Source: Tubiluchus corallicola (Eukaryota; Priapulida; Priapulimorpha; Priapulimorphida; Tubiluchidae). From it: DNA of 64,000 bases. Positions 44,093 to 57,700 of the stretch are shown piece by piece. The translations under genes and the position numbers were made by a program. Position 1 is the stretch's first letter, and every line of letters starts with the position of its first letter. The stretch is taken from positions 434,001-498,000 of the forward strand of contig JAQGDQ010000057.1 in assembly GCA_030141605.1 (NCBI GenBank), read 5' to 3'. The notes beneath the pieces are model-generated. The model worked only from the letters and a program-made list of their open reading frames with translations. It was not told the origin of the DNA and searched no databases.

Positions 44093-46918
44093 GTAAGACT
44101 AGCGAAGACCTAATAGCATAATTACAGCTAAAATTATGTAAATGACTCATTAAGCCAGAAGTATTTGTTTGATTGTCACCTAGCTTTTTTAACCAGTCAG
44201 AAAGTGATAAGAAACTGATCATAAAAGATCATAAAAATTTTACTGATCAAGATAATGCTTTCCCTATATTTCAGTATAGGAAAGAACTATATACTTTTTA
44301 TTGTTCTCAAGCTCGACTATAATCAATATGAAATAGACACAGTTTGCGCTTTATCCAATTTAAATAATTTTCTCCATGTTAAATACAATTTATTTTACTT
44401 TAGGTGGGTTGCTAGCACCCAGATGGCGCCAGCCGATGCACGACAAGCATTTCCTTGCTTTGATGAACCCAGTTTAAAAGCGACTTTTCAAATACACATC
44501 ATCAGACCAAAAAATTTAATTTCTCTCTCTAATATGGACATAATCTATTCTGAAAATTGGTAAGGAAAAATTACGATTGCTACAATCGTTTCATAATTAT
44601 AGTCTAGGCTAATCTTCCAAAACTCTACCTGCTACAGAGCCTACGTGCACTCTTCTGCAGAGCACAGCATGTAGATGATTGCAAAGAAATATACAGGCCA
44701 AAAATACCTAAATACCTAACATAATTATTAAAAGTGTATTATGTGAACACGCGGTATTGTAATTTCCAGGTAGCTTTGAAATTACTGTAATTATCATAAA
44801 TGCTTTAAGTGCCAACTTTTATTGTTTCAGGGGTGATGAATGGATGGTAGACCATTACCAGTCATCGGTTGTCATGCCAACGTACATAGTCGCATTTGCT
44901 GTGTGCGATTTCGTATACATAGAAAATACGACTGCTGATGGTAGAATAAAGGCATGGCATTTTTAAGCATACATGTAGTTTGCCAAGTTTTCTTATACTG
45001 GAATACTGGCAGTTCAAAAAGTTTCAATCGATATTTAACATAAACTTTGACAGTGCGTAATAAAAATATACGCATAGAAGTATAAAATAGCCACTTTGTA
45101 ATATGTATACTTGCGTGGTCATTATGATAGCTTCGATATTATCTCGGTTGTCAATCTTCAGTTATAGAAACGACAATTCTATTTAATGGTTTGGGAATGT
45201 ATATAATGATTTAGCGAACCGAGCTAAGTCTCATCCTTCTACCATGCTCTAGAATATTGTGATTCAGCATTAAGTAATGTAATTTAAGCTTTATTATGTT
45301 ACAAAATGCTCATTATGTGACAAAAACTGATGCATTATGCAAGAAATCACAAAAATCGTCATACTCTAACGAATTACATCATTATGTGACAATCACTATG
45401 TAACAAAAATTATGTTACATGTAACAGACAAACACAGGCGAGGTCACGGTCTGCAGTTAGGTCTTGTCACGGTCTGGATTTGTCTAATTGTTGGGCTGGG
45501 CCTATTTCTTTCTGTTCTAGATGTGGGTCTGGGTCCACCTCGATCTGGTCTTGCTTGGGGTCTAGTATTTGAGAGATGTGACCGTCTGAAGTCTGGTTTA
45601 TGTGAATGTGATCTGTAAGAGGTCTGGTTTAGCTGGATTCGGCCTGACATGGCTATATGGTTTGTCGATGTCAGAAACTGGAAAATGATACCAAATTATG
45701 AGGATATTTTTATCCTGGCAAATTACTACTTCTTGATCATTTTGTTGGAAGTGGAAATTCTTGTACACGTTTATCTTTGAAAGCTATTACAACAACAAGA
45801 TCCAGACGTGTATGACACGTACGGACTAATTTGCAGGCCAATTTTTCAATCTGGGTTCAATCAAACCAGGCCAGACCAGTCCTGTGACAAATTAAATCTC
45901 AAGCAGACTAGACACAAAACAGACTAGCTACAGATCAGACCTATGGTAGTTCAGATTTCAGATAGACAAACCAGCAACAATCCTTGTTAGATCACGTCTC
46001 AGGTAGACTAGACCCAAGACGGACCGCCACAGAACAGACAGATAGGTCAAACTTCAGGTAGACCAGACCCATGTCTAGTACAGAAAAAAAACTGACCCAG
46101 TACAGTAATTAGAACACATTGAGACCATGACAAGACCCATCTGTAGACTTATCTTTCTTGTAAGATAATGTATCACTCATTAATAATTGTTACATAACGA
46201 CAGAAAAATTTCTTATATAACGACAGATATCTGATTTGTTACCATTTTTGTTTCATAATAAATCTTGACAGACGTTACTTTGGCAAGGTGGCGCAAATTC
46301 AAACTGTTGGGCATTTGATACATCCGTAATGGTATGCTAATCATAAAGAAAGGTATTTAGAAATCATGCAGTAAATAAAGAGGAAAGAAAGAGAAAAAAG
46401 AAGGAAAAAGAAAAGAAAAAAGAAAGAAAAGAGAAAAGAAGGAAATAGAAAGCGAAAGAAAGAAAAAAGACGAAAGAACCATTGTAGTTCATTGCCGAGT
46501 GCCTTATTCTCTTTTTAGATGCGTGCCTATTCACAAACTCAGTTACAGGAACATACTAGCTATATTCTTGATGCACATGTAGCGATGATACCATATTTGG
46601 AAGAGTACTTCGGGATTCAATATCCAATGAACAAATTGTGTAAGAAGTAATCATATCGCAAATCTTTTGTTGACGCAATAAAATGTTTTACTGTTTATAG
46701 CAATATATTATACGCAACAAATAAAAACTTATTTTTGCAGAAACTGGGTTGAGATGTCATGATAGGCCAGGTTGAAAAGCATCATCTAATCTAACGTCAT
46801 GGCCCTAATAACCTGAACATTTACAGAAGACTTAAAATATAACTTACTTACTTGCTTGCTTGCTTACTTACTTACTTGCTTGCTTGCTTGCTAGCTTGCT
46901 TGCTTACTTGCTTACTTG

Positions 46919-46980
<62 letters not shown>

Positions 46981-48633
46981 ACTTACGTACTTACTTACTT
47001 GCTCACTTACGTACTTATACAAGTGCTTCAACGCTCTAAACCTGTCGTTTTGTTCAGTGAAACGGTTTATTTATTATAATAACTTTGGTGTAGTTATTAG
47101 TTGATATAGGACACTTAACAATTGTACTGCCAAGCGTACAATTTCTATAAGATTTTTACACAGCAAAAATTGTTGTTATATTTTTATCAAACGAAACTAA
47201 AATCAATTGCAGACATGGCTGGGATCCCTGAGTTTAGATACGGAGCTATGGAAAATTACGGTTTCATTGTTTATAATGAAAAAACCAAGCTAACATACGA
47301 CCCGACATCGAAACTAGCTCGAAATCAGAAGAGAAGTCTCTACACAATGGGGCATGAAGTAGCTCATCAGGTGAAAACATTTCAAAATTTACTTTTAGAA
47401 CGATTTTCACTAAAGCCAACGACAGAAAGCCGTGAAATTATACTCAGGCTAAGTGAAGTCTTAGTAAATTGAGTGTTCCAGTTTACTTGAAAACAGTATC
47501 TGACATCAACGTAGTGTTTATTAAACGCCGATGATCGTTTCGGCGGCAACTGTCATTATCAAAACTAGAAATCAAGCAGAACAAATGCATTTGTGACAGC
47601 AGAAACAAATACATTTGTGACACTACAACAAAGGTACAAAATATAGTTACAAAATCAAAAGCACTTGTTTGTGTTAGATTAATTGTTTGCTGTAGATGTG
47701 ATCTTTGTCTGAATCTCATGTATGAGGTTTTTTGAATTATTTGAATTATGAATTTATTCCACAGCAACTCAAACATACATATAAATTGATATAACATTGA
47801 AAAAAACATAAACTATGCGAGTTACTGTAAGGAGGAGGAAGGAGCATTTAGCTTTCGAGTCCTCCTCCAGAACCTTTTTATATTTTCTTTTGCATTTTCT
47901 TATGAGTCTCTTTCCAGTCGTTTCCACTTATATTTGGTAATAAAAATTTACTCTTTTGATTTTGTAACTATATTGTGCCTTGGTTGTAGTGTCATCTATT
48001 AGCTTGATACCTAACATTGATAATGACATTTGCTATGGAAACCGTCGTCTGCGCTTAAAAAAACACCATGTTGATTTTCAGAGGCCTGGCTTTTTCAAGT
48101 ATCTGAAATGTCTTGCATATGTGTGTAATTTACAAAATAATTCATGCTTATGGTTTTCTGTTATTTAGTGGTTTGGGAATTTGGCAACTCACGCTTGGTG
48201 GGATCATGTCTGGATGAAAGAGGGATTTGCAACATTTTTGGGACATATGGCAGCTGATTTTTTCGAACCAACTCTTAAAATGGTAAACCAAAAAGAACGC
48301 ATGTACGCGTTCTGGTGACCAATCCTGCCTACTCGAGTTCTTTATCTAGTATAATAAGAATGGCATAATTTAGTGAAATGCAAATAAAAAATTATATTTG
48401 TATTTGGGAAGATCATGACCAGTATTTTAAAGTTTTCATACAGCTGCATGTAAGCCAAGCATTCGTCATAGCTATTCGTAGTTAATACTAGACTTGCTTA
48501 AACCTTTTTCAAAAGTTTCCGAGTTTCTTTTTCAGTGATTGGTGTTAGTTTTACTGTAAATTATTGCGTGTGTAACGTGCATACGTAACGCTATCGTAAA
48601 TATTAAAACTTTAATTCATTACGGAGGTTCGCG

Positions 48634-48710
<77 letters not shown>

Positions 48711-51700
48711 GCTTCTTTCTCTCTCACTCTCTCTCTCTTTTCCCCCCTCACTCTGTCTCTCTCTTTATTTAAATGAATTAAAAGAAAACGCACTTCTTCC
48801 AGGTTATTTAATGTGAGATTTTTTCGTTAATGAATATTGTCATATTGAAGATCAAGGCAGAACTGCCATTGTTACAGTTCACCAATCATGATTTTGCCAA
48901 CACTATGGAATTAAAGCAAACTCTAGACGCTTAATAGCATAATCTTGTTGATTTATCAACGGTTTTTATCTTTTGTCCTTTATTTTAGTGTCATTCAGTT
49001 TCTTTAATAGCACACAAACGCGTATGGCTAGGGTAATGAAACTCACAGGCACTTCCCAACTGAGAAATTTATATTTATATTATATCACCCACTAGTTCCG
49101 ATCTCTTCCTATAGTTTTAAACTAAGGTCACAGTTTTTGGCGTGTGATTAGATGACGTCGAGTTCTTATGCATGGCTGAATCACGAGTTTTATGCATACA
49201 AGAAATATTTTCGCTAAGGACGGAAATCCAAAAACGCGTTGTTCGGACATTTTCCAGTTTTGAGCAACAGTATCTTGTAGCATATCAAATAAAAGGAAAT
49301 TGACTAGTGGACGTTGACCCGCTATTGGTTAACCTTTGACCCTAATGTCACGGATGAAAAATGATTAGTTCTAATTTCGGGAGCTTATAAAACAGCAGAC
49401 GAACGGCTTTGGTGAAACCACTCGAATGGTACAGGCAGTGCCGGATTTACCATTGTGCTTTGATGTGCTTAATCACAGGGCCCCGTTGGCCAAAGGGGCA
49501 TATTCCTGTCAAAAGAAATTGTAAGATGAATTTTTCAAATGTCAAATGTTCAAATGTTTTTCATAAAAGTTATAAAAGTGACATTTGTCTGTGTGCGGTT
49601 TTCTGAGTGGTCTGATTAATTCAGGGTCAGATTGTCACGAGATTCGTTGACATGCACTTACCCTTCGGTAACGGGTCAATAAGTAATAAGTCGCGATTTG
49701 CCTTAAACGAAATGCAATTGCTAGATAATCAGGCGAGATGAATTCATGGAATGACAGATTTTTTTAAAAATTCGTTTTTGTTGCTGAGAATGCGCAAATT
49801 TCACACTTTCACTATTCGCGTTTTTATTATTTACCTTATATTGACAATTATAAACGAGTGAGTCGGATAAGACATTAGGAATAATTTTTATTTATTAGAT
49901 ATTAGACATAATTTTATTTATTTATTAGAAATTAGACCTATTTATTATCCACTTCAATATTACATAGTTTACATTATAGTTTGTGCTATTATTCCATAAT
50001 GATTGCGTATTATAGGCTTACTTAGAGAAAAAATTACAAATAAACAACACAATTGTTCATCTACCAGGTGCTACATGGTGGTTATGAAGGCAAGCTTGTG
50101 AAACCATCATGAAAAGTGGGAAAAAATGATAAGTTATTAAAAAACCGAATTTATCGAAAAAATAATGATTACCAATTATACAGTAATAGGATAAAGATAG
50201 AGAAAAAGTGGAACAGAAACGAAATGGAAAAGAGTTCAGCAGAGACATGTGATGTAAAAGTATTAAATATGATCAGCAAAGCAACCACTTGCGGGCTGTA
50301 GTGTCACTGTCGCAGTTCACGATCAATCTCAAAATGCATTATAAGTAAGATTTTAGTAGAAGCCATTTCATACATGTTTTAAAACCATATAATGTTTGAT
50401 ATGTGATAACAATATATTGATATTTTATTCTTGTAGCTTTTGTACTGGAATTATAAGTTTAGTTGAATGACAAACGAGTGTCACAAAGGCGCCTACGTAC
50501 ATGTCCACGTGTGTTGTTAATTATTTCCGAAAACATTTTTAATTTTAATACACAAGAAAGAAATCCGTCACGTAACTTTTTACTCGTCACAGTGGGATAT
50601 GTTCGTTCTGGATGAGTTACATCGAGCTTTGGAGTTTGACTCATCGCCACTTTTATCACATAGTATTGTACTGAATGTTCACACTAACGAAGAGATAAAT
50701 ACAGTTTACGATACCATCGCATATGCAAAAGGAGGGTCCATCGTACGCATGATGCAACAGTTTCTTGGAGAAGAGCAGCTGCAAAGATGTATGATTGTAA
50801 GTATAGTATAGGCAACAGTGTGGCTTCATTACTCTGAAGCAATTTCCAAAGTTTCTTTTTTATCCAGCACTCAACTGCAGGTACTACCTAAATGTGGGGC
50901 AGTCATCTGTCTCAGTGTCATGGATATATATATATATATATATAATCTTTCGATAATTTTTATAAATGTTCATCATTTAAGATGAAACAAAGAACCAGCA
51001 AACCTGTATCAGCCATGTCGAACGCCTACATCATCTTTCCTCGACGAGATGGTACATCAGTTAAACAGCCTAGAACGAATACTAAAATCTCTGGTCACCC
51101 ATCTGTTCAGTTTTTACTGACCAGGCTCGTGTTGCTAATTAAGTAGACAAACCTGTCATAACTAATTACAAGGAAAAACTTTCTTTAGAAATTCCACGTT
51201 TCGCCAAGTGCTATAAAAAGTTGAACCATGATTTTAAAATGGTTAAAATATGGTGGCGGCAACGGTTGGTTTCAGCGAGCAAGAGCATAATAATTGTGTT
51301 ATAAGGTTATTGTTTTTTCTACAATCTTGTAAGTTCCAGTTTTGTGTTCAAGCTTTTTTTCTGTGCATCAAGTAGAAAAACCTGTTTCTTCATTTCTATT
51401 AAACCGGTTGACACAAAGGAGGAGGAGAAAACAAAACATACTCACTCAAAGAGGAGGCAATTAGAAACACCTGAGCTGGCTCTGAGATTTTGCGTACAGG
51501 AAACATAACTATATTGTTATTGTTGTACTTCATTTTGAAGTAAGAAACAAATTGTGTTCATTACTAAATGTTTGGAATAAAGGAAAATCACTCTCCTCAG
51601 GAACTGTAGTTAAAGCCGTTTCTATCAGCTTTCATACTCTACGATCAAGTCAAAGCAAAATAGGTGGGATCCAGCAACAACTGAGCTTGTCATCACAGTT

Positions 51701-54700
51701 GTTTCAGATACATAAACTACAGACTATATATAATCAGTACAATATTTTGGCAAACAAGTTTTTATATTTAATTTTTATTTATTTTGTTTTTTCAAACAGA
51801 TGTTCTTGAATAAGTTTAAGCAAGGTTCGGCGAATACGTCACAAATATGGGAAGCCTTTCAAGAGGTAAAGTTTAATATCCAACAAAATACTAATGAATT
51901 TGTTTTAGGTGTTACAGCACCTTCTACTACAACTAGAAAACTAATAGGAAAAACGTTTGCACTAATTAGCTTGATCATTTTAGCAACTTGACGTAGACAA
52001 TATAAATTTGAATATCATTGATGTCATGGACACGTGGACACTCCAAGCTGGATATCCATTGGTCAGTGTTATCAGAAACTACGAATCAAAAGAGGTTTCT
52101 ATTAAACAAGTTCATTTTCTGTCCGAAAATGGAACTGTGAATGAAACTAGTCCCTACAAGTAAGTTTAATTAGTGGTTTGTGATAAATGATTGTGATAAG
52201 TGAGAGCGACAATTAATGATAAGTTTAATTTGGGCTTTTAATTGATAAATGGCAAATTTCAATAAAAGGCCTATCTTCAAATAACGGTGTACCTGTTCAA
52301 ATTGATTTCCACACCTTTTTGGCAGAAAAAAATCAATGTTGCAGCATCCATTTTCATTTCCTTTTTCATCAGTTGTTCATAGTTTTTATAACAACTCGTA
52401 TGTAAATTACATACGATTTGTTATAAAAACTATAAACATATATACAACATGTAAACAGCCATGTTAGCGTTTGCACGAGATATTCGTTTTCATTAAAGAT
52501 TCATTCACAATATTACTTGTAAACAACAGACAAAAACGAAAATGCTGTATGCTAAGATGTAATTTAGAACGTCTTTTCTCACTCAGTCCGGCTGAGGCCA
52601 AAGTAACTTGCACCTGTAAAGCAGTAATCTGTCAGCGAAATAAATTTCTTTAAAGATACTTTTCATTTGGAAATAGAAATGAGAAAATAAATATAAACAT
52701 TTTGGATCAAAATCTTTGAATCTATTTCCTCGAGTGCTTCAGAATTGAATACAATTGGTGTAATGTAGTTAGTATTTAATAACTCTTGAACTATACTTAT
52801 AAATACAGAAATATATAGATTTGTCTTTTTTCTGTTCTGTACATTATTCCTTCCGTCAGCTACATTTTCAGGCGTTAGGAACAGTTATCAAATAGCGACA
52901 AAGCGGAAGAGAATATAAGGCAGGTTTTGTTTATATGAAAATGAAATTGGGTAAATCGAATTGCAAACTCCACAGGAAACAGACTTTTTTCTTGTTTTCA
53001 GCTACACGTGGGAAGTTCCGGTAACTCTGCGCTGGAATCCTGAAGACCTGTTTGACGTGAAGATTAACTGGCTGCACAAAACAGACGGTAATAAACATAG
53101 ACACAGACGTGTTTGTTGGTCATAATATTATATATTATTGGTATACATGAAATTTTCCTTTATGTTTTGCACAGACTAGTTAAAAAACAATTAGCGCAAC
53201 AAGTTTGCAACTGTAATTAAACTTAACTGAACATGTAAATCCGAATATTACAATTGAAATAGAGCTTTAAAAATGAAAAGTGTTTAGCTATTAATGAATG
53301 CTTTGACTGAAGTGGAATCATTTGATAATGCTCATTTACATCGACATAAACATGATGATATTCATAACCATCGTCATCACATTGTCAACAGCCACCGGAT
53401 ATCATTATCATTAGCAGCAGCTGCGTCACTGATGCCACCGTTACATCATCATCATCATTATCATCGTCACCATCACCATCATCATCGTCAGAGCATCGAA
53501 TATCAAAATCCTTCATAATAAACATTGAGCATTTCTTAACAGTCACCAAGAAAAGAAACAAAAATTAAAAGTTAATTAACACGAAGTTAAAATTAAAGCA
53601 AATTTGATTAATTGGTGAACGCTGATAGAGTTATTTATAATCTGATTATCTATATTAAATGATTAAAACTATTACTTTACAAACCTTACAATTAGGCCTA
53701 GGAGTAAAAAGCGAAATTAGTAAAGTTGGCCTTCATAGTTACCAGTTTATTTGAAATGTAGAGTTAACTTACTCCACGTCATTTCTATTATAGATACTGT
53801 AAGCTTGGACGGTTTAACATCGGATCATTGGCTTCTGGCTAATGACAAGGCAGAAGGGTATTATCGTGTTGTCTATGATGATACCAATATGAACTTATTA
53901 ATCGAACAATTAAAAGTTGACCTTGCAGTAAGTTATAAAGGTATTCCTTACTTGTTTAAATGCACTAAGCATTAATAAGTTTTTATTTATTTTGTAAAAC
54001 CCTCGTTTTATAACAAATCGTTTATATAACAAACTCACTTGGTACTCGAAAAGTTAATTTAAAATTTTAATTTGTTTGTAAAAACTTTAGGTTTATCAAG
54101 ATTCTAAAGCTCACAAACGTTCCTTGTCCTTTTCTAAATTCGCGCACTATATGCATCATAATAAATGTTTGTTTTTAGCGTTAGTCTACTATTATATATC
54201 TAACAATCAAAATTATTTCACCAGAAAATAGATGTAAGAAACCGTGCTCAGATAATGGACGACGCGTTCATGATATCCAGGTAAACCTAGATTAGACAAA
54301 GAGGAAAATATCTTTTAAAATGTAAACAAACTTCATCAGAAGTGCGGCTTGATTCTGCAAGTTTGCATATTTTCATGCGTTATTTCTTCACTTATTTGTC
54401 ATAAGTAGTAAAATATTTTATTGCGTTAATCGAATAATAAACTAAGAAAGATAATTATAATGACTGACAATTTTTTATCTGTGAACACTAATAAAAACGA
54501 TTTATTTTGTTTTTAAAATTTCGTATTTTAGCAATTCCGCCACTGATTCCTATTCTTGCAGAGCCGGTTTCCTGGATTACATTACAGCATTACGTACAAC
54601 AGAATATCTAGCGATGGAGACAGACTATCTACCGTGGAATACAGCGATAAAAAGTTTTATTTACCTGGACAGAATGCTGTGGAGTCGCGACAGCTTATAC

Positions 54701-57700
54701 ACAATGTATCAGGTACCTGAGAAGTTAGATTTAACAAAGACTATAATCTGTGGAGGTAGCAATTACATAGCGTATGACAGTAATGATATGCTGTCACATA
54801 AAAATATATTCTGAAGGTTATACTGGTTGTGTTGGTAATGATGATGAAAAATCCATAAATCAGTAAGAAATTTTAGAAGTTATATAAGTAAACGTATATA
54901 GCAGCATTATAATTCTGCTGAAAATGGCTAAGTATATACACGATTGTCATTCTTGAAGGATCATGTGAACACGAGAATGACAGTGAACTTTCGAATGTCA
55001 CTCTTCAAGTTTGACGGTATCAAGCTTGTCCTGATTTTCGTCAGTGGCGGTCGTCATTCTAGCAATGAACAGCCAATAAAAATGCACGCTGGCGTTTCAG
55101 CTGGAAGAGCCCATTTGGAACGGGTGCCAAGATAACCAAATACGCGGGAAATTCCCGAAAAACTGCCCTTTCACTAAAACAATGAAAAATGCCTATTGCT
55201 GAATAACTTGAATCGGATTGAACTCTACTGAACTTGCACAGAGTGGAGCAGAGAATTCTTAACACGATTTATAGACGCGTACAGAGAATTGGAGTGTTAT
55301 GGAAAGTTTGTCGAGTGGTTATAAAGACAGAGAATTAAGCCAAAGAGATAGGATATTAAAGCTTCTCTATGAAAGACGAAATTTTATCCAACAAGTTATC
55401 AAAAATTGTTCGCGTCATGCCAGTGTAATTTAACATGTCATTTGGCGCTTCTATTCTTAATTCCTGAAATATTTGGTAATAGCTTCGTTTTCGTTTCTTC
55501 ATTGTAACCATTTTTAACGAATAACTTCTTTTTTGTGATTTCGCTGTCCATTTACAGAAGCACATACTGTAACAAACCTCGTTTTCGCGCAGGCCGCTTT
55601 GGCGCTATTTTAGAAATGAGGCGAACACCCCTTCAACGAATAGTTATGTGTGTAAACTAACTGACAGTGAAAACTGATCATGTAGACAGGCGTCATTCTT
55701 TTGAATGCCATTCTTTTGAATGACCACGTGGACGGCATAGTTTTTAGTCACAATAATGCAAATTAAAGTTGGAAGATCTATACCACCGGTATTAATCCCT
55801 TAGATAATATTTCGAAAGGTCACTAAACCCTTGCGCAAGAATTTTATAGCTAATTCTGTTCACTACACGCCGTATTTTTTGTTAGAAAAATCTGTTTATG
55901 ACTTATTAATGCCAGAGAGAAGAAGATCAAACCTAGTTATTTCTAAACACATTGACTGTGAGCTATTGATTATCTGATACTTTTTTGACTAACTGGTAAA
56001 AATTATTTTTACGTTATCTAGGAATATATGCGATATTTAGTTCATTTATATTACCAGCAGTACAATTGGGATGGAATTTCATATGAGGAGGATATGCTCA
56101 TTTCGTAAGTACGCTTACCATTGTCATCTTGGCATATCCTTAAATCAAGGCAGCACAGGTTTTCTGAGTTATCTCGAAATATTTTTGCTTTTATTTGCCA
56201 CCTTTTCTTTTATTTGCTTCTTACAAAACCCTATTCTATTGTGATAAAAAGGTTTAATCATCAAACCATGATCTTCAATAAACATGCTCAGACATCTATT
56301 GGACAAAACCTGCAGGACAAAGGCCAGTAATAAATACAGAAAGCGGGACAAAAAGCGCATGCAAAGAGTTGATATCGCCATTATAATATTTGGCATATTT
56401 GCGTACTTACATAAACTTTAAATAACATAAATAAAATATAATGAAGGAAATAGTCCTGTGTATGCATGCTTATTAGATACTAGCAAGGGTTTTGGCAAAT
56501 ATGAACACAATATTCTTTTTGAAAAAAAATAAAAAATCGGAGTTTTATGACAAACACAGGAAATTGCGTTTTAATGGGATTAAAACTATATTATGCCGAT
56601 CTGCAAATTCAGGGCAAGAGTCCAGAAGTTTCTGTAAAACTCCACCTGGAATAGGTGGAGTAAGCAAACCAATATTATCTACGCATGCACACATAACATG
56701 GTCAAGTTTTTGTCTCCTAAACAGATAAGCCTTTACAGAGGTCAGTTTACGAGGAAACTGATCAATATAAATACAAAAATTTTTGTAGTAGCGAAATTAA
56801 CACCCCACCTTGTCATACGTCATTGCTAACAGTGAAACCATCAGAAATGCTACATCTTCACTTTGCAAAATGCTTTTGTTCTTTATACCAGTTAGACATA
56901 ATTACACTACATAGAACCCCCTTCCCGATTTTTCAACTTTTTCAAATTTGGTCAACTTCCCACTGTTGCTCCGCTCCTATACCACTCCGTTTTACACAGC
57001 CGATTAAGCACATTGTCCGGCAATTGACATCTGAAAGGTAGAAAGACCAATACGAATTTCTACCTATACGTTTACGGATCCTTTCGTACAATAAATTGTT
57101 CTGTACTGCTACTCATTGTTTGTGTACCCAATAGTAAAAGGTTATGTATCAACCTGCATTTACATCTAAGGCGTGCTCTGCAGGAGGCTCAAAAATTATA
57201 AAGGTAGGTAAAAATAGTACAGGCAAAGTTCGTAAATGCAACAATTGAAATTGTTATTACAAATTTAATTATATGTTAAAAAACCAAGATGTTAAAACTT
57301 TTGTATCTGAAAGTATTTTGTCGTAAGCACGTAAGCTGTTTGTGCTTCAATTAAATTTTTTTGACTGGACTACAAAAATTCTTCGTCGAAGCTTCGCGGC
57401 AGCTTTTTTTCAGTTAGCCCCTGCCCTTTCGAAAGTTTCTTCTATTACTGCCGGGCCCATTTGACTACTCGATGTTGGTTACTATCGATCTCAGGCCCCA
57501 CTGGGTGCGGCGTAGTTGCGTAGACCCTCTCTCGTATGCTGTCCATTGGTATATTGTAGGCGGATGGTCCTGATATGACGTTCCTTCAAGCTTGTAGTAA
57601 CGACATCAAACAACGAGAAAATCTGAAATAAATTTTGAGTAGAAAATTAGCCTGTTAACACGTGCTCCATGTTGACTATTACTGTGGAGCAAGCCCATTG

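Noticed and set aside
44952-44966. Read-through AWHF-stop as the end of a short aminopeptidase isoform
   Set aside because: The downstream exons continue the M1 protein perfectly. This is intron sequence after a GC donor, though retained-intron transcripts cannot be excluded.
46852-47104. Leu-Thr-Tyr-rich frames
   Set aside because: Translations of the CTTA tetranucleotide microsatellite.
48611-48793. Arg-Glu-rich minus-strand frame
   Set aside because: Translation of the CT microsatellite.
53294-53518. His-rich 74-codon frame
   Set aside because: Produced by a CAT/CAC repeat inside an aminopeptidase intron, with no splice fit.
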